This document shows positions 35,212 through 43,634 of a stretch of DNA of 44,318 nt, piece by piece. Source of the DNA: Chlorobi bacterium Chlorobi_1 (GTDB lineage: Bacteria > Bacteroidota > Chlorobiia > Chlorobiales > Chlorobiaceae); the NCBI GenBank assembly GCA_900299075.1, contig OMIK01000036.1, positions 1 through 44,318 on the forward strand, read 5' to 3'. Under the pieces are notes generated by a model that was not told the origin of the DNA, made no database searches, and was given only the letters and a program-made list of their open reading frames with translations. Both the position numbers and the translations under genes were made by a program. Position 1 is the first letter of the stretch; each line of letters opens with the position of its first letter.

Positions 35212-37602
35212 CTACTTCAGTTCGACCACGGTCACCCCAGCTCCCCCCTCGGACCACTCGCCGAGGCGGAAGCTGCGGACCTGCCGGTGCTGCTTCAGGA
35301 ACTCGGCCGTGCGAAGCCGGAGGGCACCGGAACCCTTGCCGTGGACGATCGTGCCGGAGGGCATCCGGTGCATCGCCAGGCTGTCGATGAAGCGCCCGAT
35401 CTCGGCGATAGCCTCGTCGCCGGTCATGCCGCGAAGGTCGAGGCGGGTCGACTCGGGAGCCGAAGCCTGCACCGTCCAGGAGGAGGCCTTCACCGGGGCA
35501 TCCCCATCCCTCCTGATCCTGCGCTCCTGCCCCTTCGAGATCTTCTCGAGACCCCGCAGCGAAGTGGTGAGCCTGAAGTTGCCGCAGAGCACCACCACCG
35601 AATCCCCCTGCACCGACTCGACCTGGCCGGTCGTGCTGGTGTCGGAGAGGCGCACCGTATCGCCCGCCTGGATCGACGCGTCGGCAGGGACCGCCTGCAG
35701 GCGCTCCTTCTCCAGGGCCTCTTCGCCGGAGGCCGCATCGCGCTTCATGGCCGATAGCTTCGCCTTCGCCCGCTGCTGCACCTCCTGGTCGCCGGGCTGC
35801 TCTTTCGCCTCGCGCAGCAGCTCCCGGAGCTCCTTGCGGGCATGCTCGACCTCCTTCTGCATATCGCGCAGACCGCGGGCCTTGAGCTCCCGCTTCGTCC
35901 GCTGCAGCTCCGCCATCCCGGCCTCGAGCGAAGCCCTGAGGAGATCGAGGGAGCGCTGCTCCGCTTCGAGGGATGCGCCCAGTTCACGGTTGCGCACGAT
36001 ATCGGCGCGGAGGTCGTCGATCATCTCCTCCAGCCCGGCATGGCCCATCCCCATGAAGCCTGTGGCCTTCGAGACCACCGATTCCGGGAAGCCCATGCGC
36101 TGCATCATGGCGAAGGCGAAGCTGTTGCCGGGCAGCCCCTTCACGAAGCGGAAGGTCGGCACAAGCCCCGCCCGGTCGAACTCCATGGCGCCGTTCACGA
36201 CCCCCTCGCTCCGGTGGGCGAACACCTTGAGCTCACCGAGGTGCGTGGTGACGATGCTCTTCGCCCCCCGTTCCAGCAGCTCCGCGATCACCGCCCGGGC
36301 GATCGCGCCTCCCTCCTCGACGTCGGTGCCCGCGCAGATCTCGTCGATCATGACCAGGCTTCCCGGCCCGGCGTGCTCGAGGATCTGCCGGATCGCGGCA
36401 AGGTGCGAGCTGAAGGTGGAGAGGTCGTTCTCGATCGACTGCTCGTCGCCGATCTCGATGAAAAGGCCGCCGTCGAAGGCGGGAAAGACCGAGCTCTCGC
36501 TGCAGGGGACGAGGTAGCCGTGGCTGAGCATGCAGCTCAGGAGCCCGACCGTCTTCATGGCGACCGATTTGCCGCCGGCGTTCGGGCCGGAGATCACGAG
36601 CGCCTGCTCGCCCTCACCGAGCTCCAGGTCGAGCGGGAAGAGCTTCTCCTTCGTGGCCCGGTGGGAGATCAGGAGCCAGGGGTGGTACCCCTTCACCACC
36701 TTCAGCCGCTGGCCGCCAGCCAGTTCCGGAAGGTTCGACGAGGTCTCGACGGCGAGGCGCGCCCGGCCGTAGAGCGAATCGAAGCCAGCGAGCAGCTCCT
36801 GGTTGTGGTGCACGTCGGACAGCTCGTTGCGGACCTGGGCGGAAAGCTCCTTCAGGATGCGCTCGATCTCCCGGCGCTCGGCGATCTCGAGCTCCTGGAT
36901 CCTGTTGCTGATCTCGAGGGTCTCGGCGGGTTCGATGAAGACCGTCTGGCCGGTCTGGGAGTAGTCCTGCACGTAACCGGGCAGCTTGTACTTGTACTCG
37001 ACCCGCATGGCGAGCACCTGGCGGCCGTTCTTCAGCGCCACCGTCTCTTCCATGAGCCACCCCTCGGCCTGGCAGCGGCGCAGGATGCGCTCCATGCGGC
37101 GCCGGAGCCCGCTCCTGGCCTCTTGCAGCTCCCTGCGGATCATGGAGAGCCCGTCGCTGGCCGTATCCCGGAGCTGCGCCTGGTCGTCGATCGCCTGGGT
37201 GACGGCGTACTGGATGCTCTTCTCGAGCCAGAGGCGGATGGTGAATTCGTTCAGCTCCGGGTAGCTTTCGCGGTTGGAGAACATGAAGCGGCGGAGCAGG
37301 GTCGCGCTCTGCAGGAGCCTGGCGATATCGAGCAGGCCGGCGGGGTCGAGCCAGCTGTCGACCGCTTCAAGCTCGACGAGGAGCCCGCGGGTGTCGGGAA
37401 GGTGGCCGAAGGGCAGCGGCTGGCCTTCAAGGAGGAACTCCTTCAGCTCGAGCACCCGCAGCAGCTCGCGCCGCGGCTCGTCGTGGCCGGCCGGACGCTG
37501 CATTTCGAGCAGCCGGTCGCGCCCCATCGGCGAGATGCAGAAGCCGGCGGCGTGCGCGGCGACCTTGTCGAATTCGAGCTTTTTCACGACGATGCTGTCC
37601 AT
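35212..37602 (-). CDS. mutS2: MutS2 family ATPase/endonuclease
   Basis: A 796-residue protein from ATG 37602 (GGAGAAGG ribosome site); the longer frame to 38079 overlaps pdxJ and is rejected. Core and lever helices (1-320) are followed by the ABC-type ATPase: ISGPNAGGKSVAMKT (338-351, Walker A), SLVMIDEICAGTDVEEG (415-431, Walker B) and TTHLGELK. A long charged coiled coil, a KOW-like GDTVRLSDTSTTGQVESV and a C-terminal Smr domain (LDLRGMTGDEA ... TIVHGKGSGALR) complete the MutS2 layout. The N-terminal mismatch-binding domain of MutS1 is absent. In other bacteria MutS2 limits recombination or rescues collided ribosomes. The Smr LDLR motif needed for nuclease activity is intact. Confidence 0.95.
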   Translation of the reverse strand: MDSIVVKKLEFDKVAAHAAGFCISPMGRDRLLEMQRPAGHDEPRRELLRVLELKEFLLEGQPLPFGHLPDTRGLLVELEAVDSWLDPAGLLDIARLLQSATLLRRFMFSNRESYPELNEFTIRLWLEKSIQYAVTQAIDDQAQLRDTASDGLSMIRRELQEARSGLRRRMERILRRCQAEGWLMEETVALKNGRQVLAMRVEYKYKLPGYVQDYSQTGQTVFIEPAETLEISNRIQELEIAERREIERILKELSAQVRNELSDVHHNQELLAGFDSLYGRARLAVETSSNLPELAGGQRLKVVKGYHPWLLISHRATKEKLFPLDLELGEGEQALVISGPNAGGKSVAMKTVGLLSCMLSHGYLVPCSESSVFPAFDGGLFIEIGDEQSIENDLSTFSSHLAAIRQILEHAGPGSLVMIDEICAGTDVEEGGAIARAVIAELLERGAKSIVTTHLGELKVFAHRSEGVVNGAMEFDRAGLVPTFRFVKGLPGNSFAFAMMQRMGFPESVVSKATGFMGMGHAGLEEMIDDLRADIVRNRELGASLEAEQRSLDLLRASLEAGMAELQRTKRELKARGLRDMQKEVEHARKELRELLREAKEQPGDQEVQQRAKAKLSAMKRDAASGEEALEKERLQAVPADASIQAGDTVRLSDTSTTGQVESVQGDSVVVLCGNFRLTTSLRGLEKISKGQERRIRRDGDAPVKASSWTVQASAPESTRLDLRGMTGDEAIAEIGRFIDSLAMHRMPSGTIVHGKGSGALRLRTAEFLKQHRQVRSFRLGEWSEGGAGVTVVELK

Positions 37603-37762
37603 GCCTTCTCCTCGGTGGTGTTCCCTTCCCTGCGCCGTCACAACCGGCGCCCGGTCAAGATAAAAAGAGATTCGGATGCGGGCAGTTCCTTTTTCTTTTT
37701 TTTGACGATCTTTATTATCTCTTGAACCTGGACCGTAACTGAAAACAAACGAAGAGGCACCC

Positions 37763-38476
37763 ATGAGACTGGCAGTGAACATCGACCATATCGCAACCCT
37801 CCGCAACGCCAGGAACGAGGGGGATCCCGACCCGGTCGAAGCCGCCCTGCTCGCCGAACGCAGCGGCGCGGCGGGGATCGTCTGCCACCTCAGGGAGGAC
37901 CGCCGCCACATCCGCGACAACGACCTGGAGCGGGTGCGCGCCGCGATCACCACGAAGCTCGACCTCGAGATGGCCATGACGGCCGAGATGCAGTCGGTCG
38001 CCATCCGGACGAAGCCCGAACTGGTCACCCTCGTGCCGGAAAAGCGCGAGGAGCTCACCACCGAAGGAGGCTTCGCCATAAAGGCCCATTACGCCGCGCT
38101 GGTCGAGTTCGTCAAGCCGATACGCGACAACGGCATCCTGGTCAGCATGTTCGTCGAGCCCGAACAGGAGGCGATCTCCCTCTCGAAGCAGGCCGGCGCC
38201 GACATGGTCGAGCTCCACACCGGCCCCTACTCGCTCTGCACCGGCGAAGCGGAACTCGAACGGGAGCTGGAACGGATCCGCAATGCCGCACGCTTCGCCC
38301 GGAGCGAGGGGCTTGCGGTCGTGGCCGGCCATGGGCTCAGCGTCAGGAACATCGCACCCTTCAGGGAGATCCGCGAGATCGAGGAGGTGAGCATCGGCCA
38401 CGCGATCATCGCCAGGGCTGCCTTCATCGGCCTGCCTGCGGCAATCGCCGAAATCCTCGACCTCATCCGCCGCTAA
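37763..38476 (+). CDS. pdxJ: Pyridoxine 5'-phosphate synthase
   Basis: A 237-residue TIM-barrel enzyme joining 1-deoxyxylulose-5-phosphate with 3-amino-2-oxopropyl phosphate to give pyridoxine phosphate. It has [69 protein letters not shown] and [18 protein letters not shown] site precedes the ATG; TATTAT (37713-37718) after a T-rich tract may be its -10. It uses the product of Dxs, encoded about 4 kb away. Divergent from mutS2; rdgB follows immediately. Confidence 0.96.
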   Translation: MRLAVNIDHIATLRNARNEGDPDPVEAALLAERSGAAGIVCHLREDRRHIRDNDLERVRAAITTKLDLEMAMTAEMQSVAIRTKPELVTLVPEKREELTTEGGFAIKAHYAALVEFVKPIRDNGILVSMFVEPEQEAISLSKQAGADMVELHTGPYSLCTGEAELERELERIRNAARFARSEGLAVVAGHGLSVRNIAPFREIREIEEVSIGHAIIARAAFIGLPAAIAEILDLIRR

Positions 38477-38479
38477 GTG

Positions 38480-39151
38480 ATGGCAACGGGGAAAGAGCGG
38501 GTGGCCATTGTGCTCGCCACCGGAAACAGGGACAAGGTACGGGAACTCCGGCCGATGCTGGAGGGCATCTCCCCTGTGCTTGAGGTGCTGTCGCTCGCGG
38601 ACCTGGGACTCTCGCCCGGGATCGACGAGACCGAACCGACGCTCGAAGGCAACGCCCGCCTCAAGGCCGATGAGGCCTACCGGCTCGTGGAGGGGCGGTT
38701 CGACCGGTTCATCGCCCTGGCGGACGATACGGGGCTCGAGGTCGACGCCCTCGGCGGCGCTCCCGGCGTTCGGTCGGCCAGGTACGCCCCGGCTCCCGAA
38801 GGCGCCACACCATCGTACGAAGAGAACGTCGCCCACCTCCTCCGGTCGATGGCCGGCGTCGACAGCCGGACGGCCCGCTTCAGGACGGTGATCGTCATGA
38901 AGGGCAGGCTGGCGATGCCCGTCGACGAGACGGTCGACGGACGGATCGAAGGCAGCATCACGACCGCACGCCGCGGTGAGCGGGGGTTCGGCTACGACCC
39001 CGTCTTCCTGCCCGAAGGCTCCGCGAGGACCTTCGCCGAGATGGCGGTCGACGAGAAGAACGCCGTCAGCCATCGTGGCAGGGCCGTTTCGGCCGCCTCC
39101 ATCCGCATCCGCGAGCTCCTGGAACAGAGCGGCTTCCCGACCAACCCCTAA
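38480..39151 (+). CDS. rdgB: RdgB/HAM1 non-canonical purine NTP pyrophosphatase
   Basis: A 223-residue enzyme (a GTG three bases upstream is also usable) that hydrolyses ITP, dITP and XTP. Family text: VLATGNRDKVRELRPML, ETEPTLEGNARLKA, ALADDTGLEVDALGGAPGV with YAPAPEGATPSYEENV, and GERGFGYDPVFLPEG, then MAVDEKNAVSHRGRA. The acidic metal site E/D pair (ADDTGLEVD) is intact. About 25 residues longer than E. coli RdgB. It starts almost on the pdxJ stop, so the two are one transcript with uppP 11 bases behind. Confidence 0.94.
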   Translation: MATGKERVAIVLATGNRDKVRELRPMLEGISPVLEVLSLADLGLSPGIDETEPTLEGNARLKADEAYRLVEGRFDRFIALADDTGLEVDALGGAPGVRSARYAPAPEGATPSYEENVAHLLRSMAGVDSRTARFRTVIVMKGRLAMPVDETVDGRIEGSITTARRGERGFGYDPVFLPEGSARTFAEMAVDEKNAVSHRGRAVSAASIRIRELLEQSGFPTNP

Positions 39152-39162
39152 CGTAACCGTCC

Positions 39163-40011
39163 ATGAACATCCTCCAGGCAATCGTCCTCGGCATCGTGCA
39201 GGGGCTCACCGAATTCCTGCCGATCAGCAGTTCGGCACACCTGCGGATCGTGCCCGCCCTCTTCGGATGGGGCGATCCCGGCGCTGCCTTCACGGCGATC
39301 ATCCAGATCGGCACCCTCGTCGCGGTGCTGCTCTATTTCGCAAAGGATATCGCCTCCATCGCCGGTGCGGTCGTATCGGGCATCCTGAAAGGCAGGCTAT
39401 TCGACAGCGACGAAGCGAAAACCGGCTGGATGATCGTCGCCGGCACGGTGCCGATCGTGGTGCTGGGGCTGCTGTTCAAGAAGCATATCGAAACCACCCT
39501 CCGCTCGCTCTACTGGATCAGCGCCTCCATGATCCTGCTGGCGCTGGTGCTCTCGGTCGCCGAGCAGCACCTCCGCAACCGGAGCCGCCAGGGGCTTCGC
39601 GGCAAGTCGATCCGGGAGATCAGCTGGAAGGAGGCGATCGTCATCGGCCTGGCCCAGGCGATGGCGCTGATTCCGGGCTCCTCCCGCTCCGGCGTGACCA
39701 TCACCGGCGGCCTCTTCATGAACCTCGACCGCGAAACCGCCGCACGCTACTCCTTCCTGCTCTCCATCCCCTCGGTCTTCGCGGCAGGCATCTTCGAGCT
39801 CTACAAGACCCGCGCCGAGATCATGGCCTCGACGCAGAACATGGTCGACATCGCCGCGGCGACCCTCTGCGCCTTCGTGGTCGGCTACCTCTCCATCGCC
39901 TTCCTGCTCGCCTACCTCCGCAGGCACACCACTACCATCTTCGTCGCCTACCGTCTCTTTGTCGGCGCCTCGCTGATCGCCCTGCTCGCCGCAGGCCGGC
40001 TGGCGCCCTGA
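39163..40011 (+). CDS. uppP: Undecaprenyl-diphosphatase
   Basis: A 282-residue membrane protein (BacA family) recycling undecaprenyl pyrophosphate for peptidoglycan and glycan synthesis. Both signatures are present: GLTEFLPISSSAHL (14-27) and ALIPGSSRSGVTITGG (about 166-181), which hold the catalytic Glu/Ser and Arg. About eight hydrophobic spans. Third in the pdxJ-rdgB-uppP run. Together with the PAP2 protein at 9787 the window contains two candidate polyprenyl-pyrophosphate phosphatases of different families. Confidence 0.95.
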   Translation: MNILQAIVLGIVQGLTEFLPISSSAHLRIVPALFGWGDPGAAFTAIIQIGTLVAVLLYFAKDIASIAGAVVSGILKGRLFDSDEAKTGWMIVAGTVPIVVLGLLFKKHIETTLRSLYWISASMILLALVLSVAEQHLRNRSRQGLRGKSIREISWKEAIVIGLAQAMALIPGSSRSGVTITGGLFMNLDRETAARYSFLLSIPSVFAAGIFELYKTRAEIMASTQNMVDIAAATLCAFVVGYLSIAFLLAYLRRHTTTIFVAYRLFVGASLIALLAAGRLAP

Positions 40012-40026
40012 GCACCTCCCTCCCCC

Positions 40027-40064
40027 GGGAGCGCCGTACCGGAAAGGTCCGGCAGGGCGCTCCC
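40027..40064 (+). terminator. Hairpin after uppP
   Basis: GGGAGCGCC (40027-40035) and GGCGCTCCC (40056-40064) form a 9-base perfect stem, with inner pairing of CCGG either side of AAAGGT. No T-run follows, so the terminator call is moderate. Confidence 0.5.
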
Positions 40065-40203
40065 TGAATCGCCCTGCCTGCTCCGTTCGCCGGTGCCGCC
40101 TGAACTTTCAGGCTGAAATTTTTATTGTCATATCTGTCAGCCGGCAGGGAAAATTTTGTTATATACAGAGATAGTAAAAACACACAAAACCAAACATTCG
40201 GCC

Positions 40204-41064
40204 ATGCCATACAGCTTGTCAGGTGTAGGGCATAATGGCTTTGATAGAGCGGACTTACACATACACACCAAATGTTCCGACGGGATATTCTCACCGGAGG
40301 AGATCGTCAGGAAGGCGGGCAAGGCCGGCCTGAAGGCGATCAGCATCACCAACCATGATTCCGTCGCAGGCATCGACCAAGCAAAGCCATTAGCACAAGA
40401 GACCGGCCTCGAGCTCATTCCCGGTGTAGAAATGAGTTCGGCCTACAAAGGGTATGACATCCATATCCTCGGATACTTCTTCGATTACCAGCACTCGGAG
40501 TTGAAGCAGTATCTGGACAACTGCCGCCGCCTCCGTACCGAACGGGCGGAGCGGATGGTGCATAAACTGGCGAAGATGGGCGTCAAGATCGAGATCGAGC
40601 AGATCATCATGAAGGCCCAGAACGGCAGCGTGGGGCGGCCACATATCGCGGCCGTGCTCCAGGACGGAGGCTTCGTCAAGAGCTTCAGCGAGGCGTTCAG
40701 CAAGTACCTCGGCTCGCACAGCCCGGCCTACGTCAAGAGCATCGAGACGCACCCCGAAGAGGTCATCAGGCTTATCAACGAAGCCTCGGGGCTGTCGTTC
40801 CTCGCCCATCCGGCGCAGAACGTGCCCGACGAGATCCTCCGCCAGCTCATCTCCTTCGGGCTCGACGGCCTCGAGATCATCCACCCCTCGCACGACACCT
40901 ACCGGCAGAACTACTACCGGGAGATCGCCAACGAGTACTTCCTGCTCTTCTCCGGCGGGTCGGACTACCACGGGCTGAAGGACCAGGAGGACAGCTTCGG
41001 CCAGACCTGGATTCCGTACGAGTGGGTATCCAAGATGAAAAGCAGGCTTCCGGCACCCAAGTGA
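40204..41064 (+). CDS. PHP-domain phosphoesterase (YciV/RNase AM-like)
   Basis: A 286-residue protein from ATG 40204; the frame from TTG 40156 adds 16 residues read through an AT-rich promoter-like block and is rejected. PHP metal-site motifs: ADLHIHTKCSDG (HxH), SITNHDSVAG, LIPGVEMS, FLAHPAQNV and LFSGGSDYHG. Related proteins are 3',5'-nucleoside bisphosphate phosphatases or 5'-3' RNA exonucleases; which applies here is not visible. The upstream block (40118-40200) is AT-rich and probably holds the promoter. Downstream, CCTGA-TATTTTTT-TCAGG-like text (41098-41113) could end the transcript. Confidence 0.85.
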   Translation: MPYSLSGVGHNGFDRADLHIHTKCSDGIFSPEEIVRKAGKAGLKAISITNHDSVAGIDQAKPLAQETGLELIPGVEMSSAYKGYDIHILGYFFDYQHSELKQYLDNCRRLRTERAERMVHKLAKMGVKIEIEQIIMKAQNGSVGRPHIAAVLQDGGFVKSFSEAFSKYLGSHSPAYVKSIETHPEEVIRLINEASGLSFLAHPAQNVPDEILRQLISFGLDGLEIIHPSHDTYRQNYYREIANEYFLLFSGGSDYHGLKDQEDSFGQTWIPYEWVSKMKSRLPAPK

Positions 41065-41215
41065 TGAACGTTCCGCCCCCGACACCACCCATGGCGCCTG
41101 ATATTTTTTCAGGCATCCCTGAAGGAAAAGGTCAAGATTTGCTATACTTGCACCTCGCCACGGCCTGCCCGGACAGGGGGCCCGGCCGATTTTCCGACGA
41201 CCAGACGATGAAGCC

Positions 41216-42013
41216 ATGCCGGTGACCAGCACATCAAACCTGAAGCTTCGGGCAGAACTCCGCCTGAAGGAGTTCCTGCTCACCATGCAGGAGTTCTTCC
41301 TCTTCGCCGTCAGGGCATTCTCCACCATACCGAAGTTCAGGCGCTACCTGAGGGATGTGCTCGACCAGGCAGTCATCTGCGGGATCGAATCGATCCCGAT
41401 CGTCCTGGTCAGCTCGATCTCCATCGGGGGACTCATGGCCATGGAGGTCGGCAACCTCCTCGAGGACTTCGGGGCGAAGACCATGCTTGGCCGCTCCACC
41501 TCCAACGCCGTGCTCCGCGAACTGGGACCCCTCCTCATGGGCCTCATGCTTGCGGCGCGCTACGGCTCGAGGAACGGCGCCGAGCTCGGCGCCATGCAGA
41601 TCTCCGAACAGATCGACGCCCTGCGCGCATTCGGCACCGACCCCATCGCCAAGCTGGTCATGCCGAGGCTGGTCGCGGCACTGGTGATGTTCATCCCCCT
41701 GGTGGCGCTTTCCGATTTCGCAGGATTGCAGACGGCAGCCTATGTCGCCGAACACTACCACAAGATCGATCCGGGGATGTTCTGGAACTCGATCTACCCG
41801 AAGCTCGCCCCCAAGGATTTCGTCGTGAGCTTCCTCAAGGCGCCGGTCTTCGCCATCATCATTACGCTGGTCAGCAGCTTCAACGGCTTCTCGGCCCGGG
41901 GCGGCACCGCGGGCGTGGGAAGGTCGACCATCAAGGGAATCGTGGTCTCGTCGGGGCTGGTGCTCGTCGCCAACTTCTACGTCTCGAAGCTCGTGCTCGA
42001 TTTCATGCATTAA
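41216..42013 (+). CDS. mlaE: MlaE-family ABC transporter permease
   Basis: A 265-residue inner-membrane protein with five or six spans: DVLDQAVICGIESIPIVLVSS, MAMEVGNLL, LRELGPLLMGLMLAARYGSRNGAELGAM (in parts; the conserved permease loop contacting the ATPase) and a C-terminal GFSARGGTAGVG. It belongs to the MlaE/Ycf63 family that moves phospholipids between the inner and outer membranes. A TATACT (41143-41148) upstream may be the -10. It is followed 5 bases later by mlaF, then mlaD. The MlaB and MlaC genes are not in the window. Confidence 0.93.
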   Translation: MPVTSTSNLKLRAELRLKEFLLTMQEFFLFAVRAFSTIPKFRRYLRDVLDQAVICGIESIPIVLVSSISIGGLMAMEVGNLLEDFGAKTMLGRSTSNAVLRELGPLLMGLMLAARYGSRNGAELGAMQISEQIDALRAFGTDPIAKLVMPRLVAALVMFIPLVALSDFAGLQTAAYVAEHYHKIDPGMFWNSIYPKLAPKDFVVSFLKAPVFAIIITLVSSFNGFSARGGTAGVGRSTIKGIVVSSGLVLVANFYVSKLVLDFMH

Positions 42014-42018
42014 CGAAC

Positions 42019-42753
42019 ATGATCGAACTCAGGAACGTCACACTGAAATACGGCGAGAAGGTAATCCTCGACAAGGTCTCGCTTACCGTAAGGAACAACA
42101 CCATCAAGGCGGTGCTCGGCCCCAGCGGCGTCGGCAAGAGCACCATCATCAAGCTCATGCTCGGCCTGATCAAGCCGAACAGCGGCCAGGTGTTCGTCGA
42201 CGGCATCGACATCACCCCGCTCAAGGAGACCGAGCTCTACCCGATCAGGCGGAAAATGGGGATCGTCTTCCAGGGCAACGCCCTCTTCGACTCCATGACC
42301 ATCAGCCAGAACATGAGCTTCTTCCTCAGGGAGAACCTGCAGCTTCCCGACGAGGAGATCGAACACCGGGTCATGGAGCAGATCCGCTTCGCCGGCCTCG
42401 AGGGCTACGAGAACCAGCTTCCCGAAAGCCTCAGCGGCGGCATGAAGAAGCGCGTTGCCATCGGCAGGGCCCTGATCTTCAATCCCGGCATGATCCTGTT
42501 CGATGAACCGACGGCGGGCCTCGACCCGGTCAGCTCGAAGAAGATCCTCAACCTGATCGCCGACCTCCGGCAGAACAGCAACCTCGGTGCAGTCTTCGTC
42601 ACCCACATCATCGACGACGTGTTCGCCATCGCGGACGAGACAGCGGTCCTCTACCAGGGAAAGATCATCTTCGACGGCCCGACCGGCAAGCTGCATGAGT
42701 CCGACCACCCGTTCATCCGCTCAATCCTGTCGGACAAGATCCTCGAACTTTAA
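42019..42753 (+). CDS. mlaF: MlaF-family ABC transporter ATP-binding protein
   Basis: A 244-residue ATPase with Walker A LGPSGVGKST (about 34-43), Q-loop IVFQGNALFDSM, signature LSGGMKKRVAIGRAL, Walker B MILFDEPTAGLDP and switch His in VFVTHIID. The FQGNALFDSMT stretch is typical of the MlaF/Ttg2A group. Energises the MlaE permease. Start five bases after mlaE. No C-terminal extension. Confidence 0.95.
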   Translation: MIELRNVTLKYGEKVILDKVSLTVRNNTIKAVLGPSGVGKSTIIKLMLGLIKPNSGQVFVDGIDITPLKETELYPIRRKMGIVFQGNALFDSMTISQNMSFFLRENLQLPDEEIEHRVMEQIRFAGLEGYENQLPESLSGGMKKRVAIGRALIFNPGMILFDEPTAGLDPVSSKKILNLIADLRQNSNLGAVFVTHIIDDVFAIADETAVLYQGKIIFDGPTGKLHESDHPFIRSILSDKILEL

Positions 42754-42776
42754 TATCCCTAGATCCCGGACAACGC

Positions 42777-43634
42777 ATGAAAAACCTGAAAGAACTGAAA
42801 TGGAGCGACCTGAAAACCGGCATCTTCTTCGTGCTCGGCCTCGGGTTCGCCGCCTATCTCGGCCTGGTGATCGGCAAGAACACCAGCATGTTCACCGGCG
42901 TGACGACCATCAGGTTCATGAGCCAGAACGTCAACGGCCTGGCGGAGAACAACTTCGTCGCCGTCTCCGGCAAGAAGATCGGCACCGTTTCGAAGCTCAA
43001 CTTCACCACGCAGCACGACTCCCTGTATGTCATCGCCGAGCTCAAGCTGAGGAATGAATTCGCCGGGCTGGTCACGAAGGACTCGAAAGCGACCATCCGC
43101 TCACTCGGCATCCTCGGGGACAAGTATGTGGACATCACCACCGGCAAGGGGCCCTCGGTCAGTGAGGGGGACTTCATCCGGCTCGAAACCGACGACGGCC
43201 TTGCCGGACTGACCACGAACGCCAAGGCGACCCTGGAGAAGCTCAACACCCTGCTCGACAACCTCAACAACGGCAAGGGCCCCGCCGGACGCCTCATCTC
43301 CGACGAGAAGATGGGCAACGAACTGCAGGAGACCATGGCGAACCTGCGCACCACCTCGGCCGAGCTCTCGAAGGTCAGCACCGGCCTCTCCAAAGGCAAC
43401 GGCCTGCTGCCGAGGCTGATGAAGGACAAGGCGCTGGCGGACAACACCGCCCAGACGATCGAGAACCTGAAGACGACCACCGCGAAGCTGAACAGCACCC
43501 AGGGCACCCTCGGCAAGCTGGGCTCCGACCCTGCCCTCTACGACAACATGACCCGCACGATGAGCTCGCTCGACTCGCTCCTGACCGACCTGAAGAGGAA
43601 GCCCGGACGCTATGTCAAGTTCTCGCTCTTCTGA
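42777..43634 (+). CDS. mlaD: MlaD-family MCE-domain substrate-binding protein
   Basis: A 285-residue protein with one N-terminal membrane anchor (GIFFVLGLGFAAYLGLVIG, about 15-33) and a periplasmic MCE domain (about 38-120: VTTIRFMSQNVNGLAENNFVAVSG in parts, then KIGTVSKLNF, RSLGILGDKYVDIT). After residue 140 a long helical region (TLEKLNTLLDNLNNGKGPAGRL and several similar heptad-like stretches) could form a tube or coiled coil that spans the periplasm. It has one MCE domain, as in MlaD, but the tail is longer than in E. coli MlaD (183 residues). It binds lipid for the MlaE/F transporter. Confidence 0.9.
   Translation: MKNLKELKWSDLKTGIFFVLGLGFAAYLGLVIGKNTSMFTGVTTIRFMSQNVNGLAENNFVAVSGKKIGTVSKLNFTTQHDSLYVIAELKLRNEFAGLVTKDSKATIRSLGILGDKYVDITTGKGPSVSEGDFIRLETDDGLAGLTTNAKATLEKLNTLLDNLNNGKGPAGRLISDEKMGNELQETMANLRTTSAELSKVSTGLSKGNGLLPRLMKDKALADNTAQTIENLKTTTAKLNSTQGTLGKLGSDPALYDNMTRTMSSLDSLLTDLKRKPGRYVKFSLF

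Noticed and set aside
37603-38079. N-terminal extension of the mutS2 frame to 38079
   Set aside because: It would run through pdxJ in antisense; the ATG at 37602 has a good ribosome site and family-like text.
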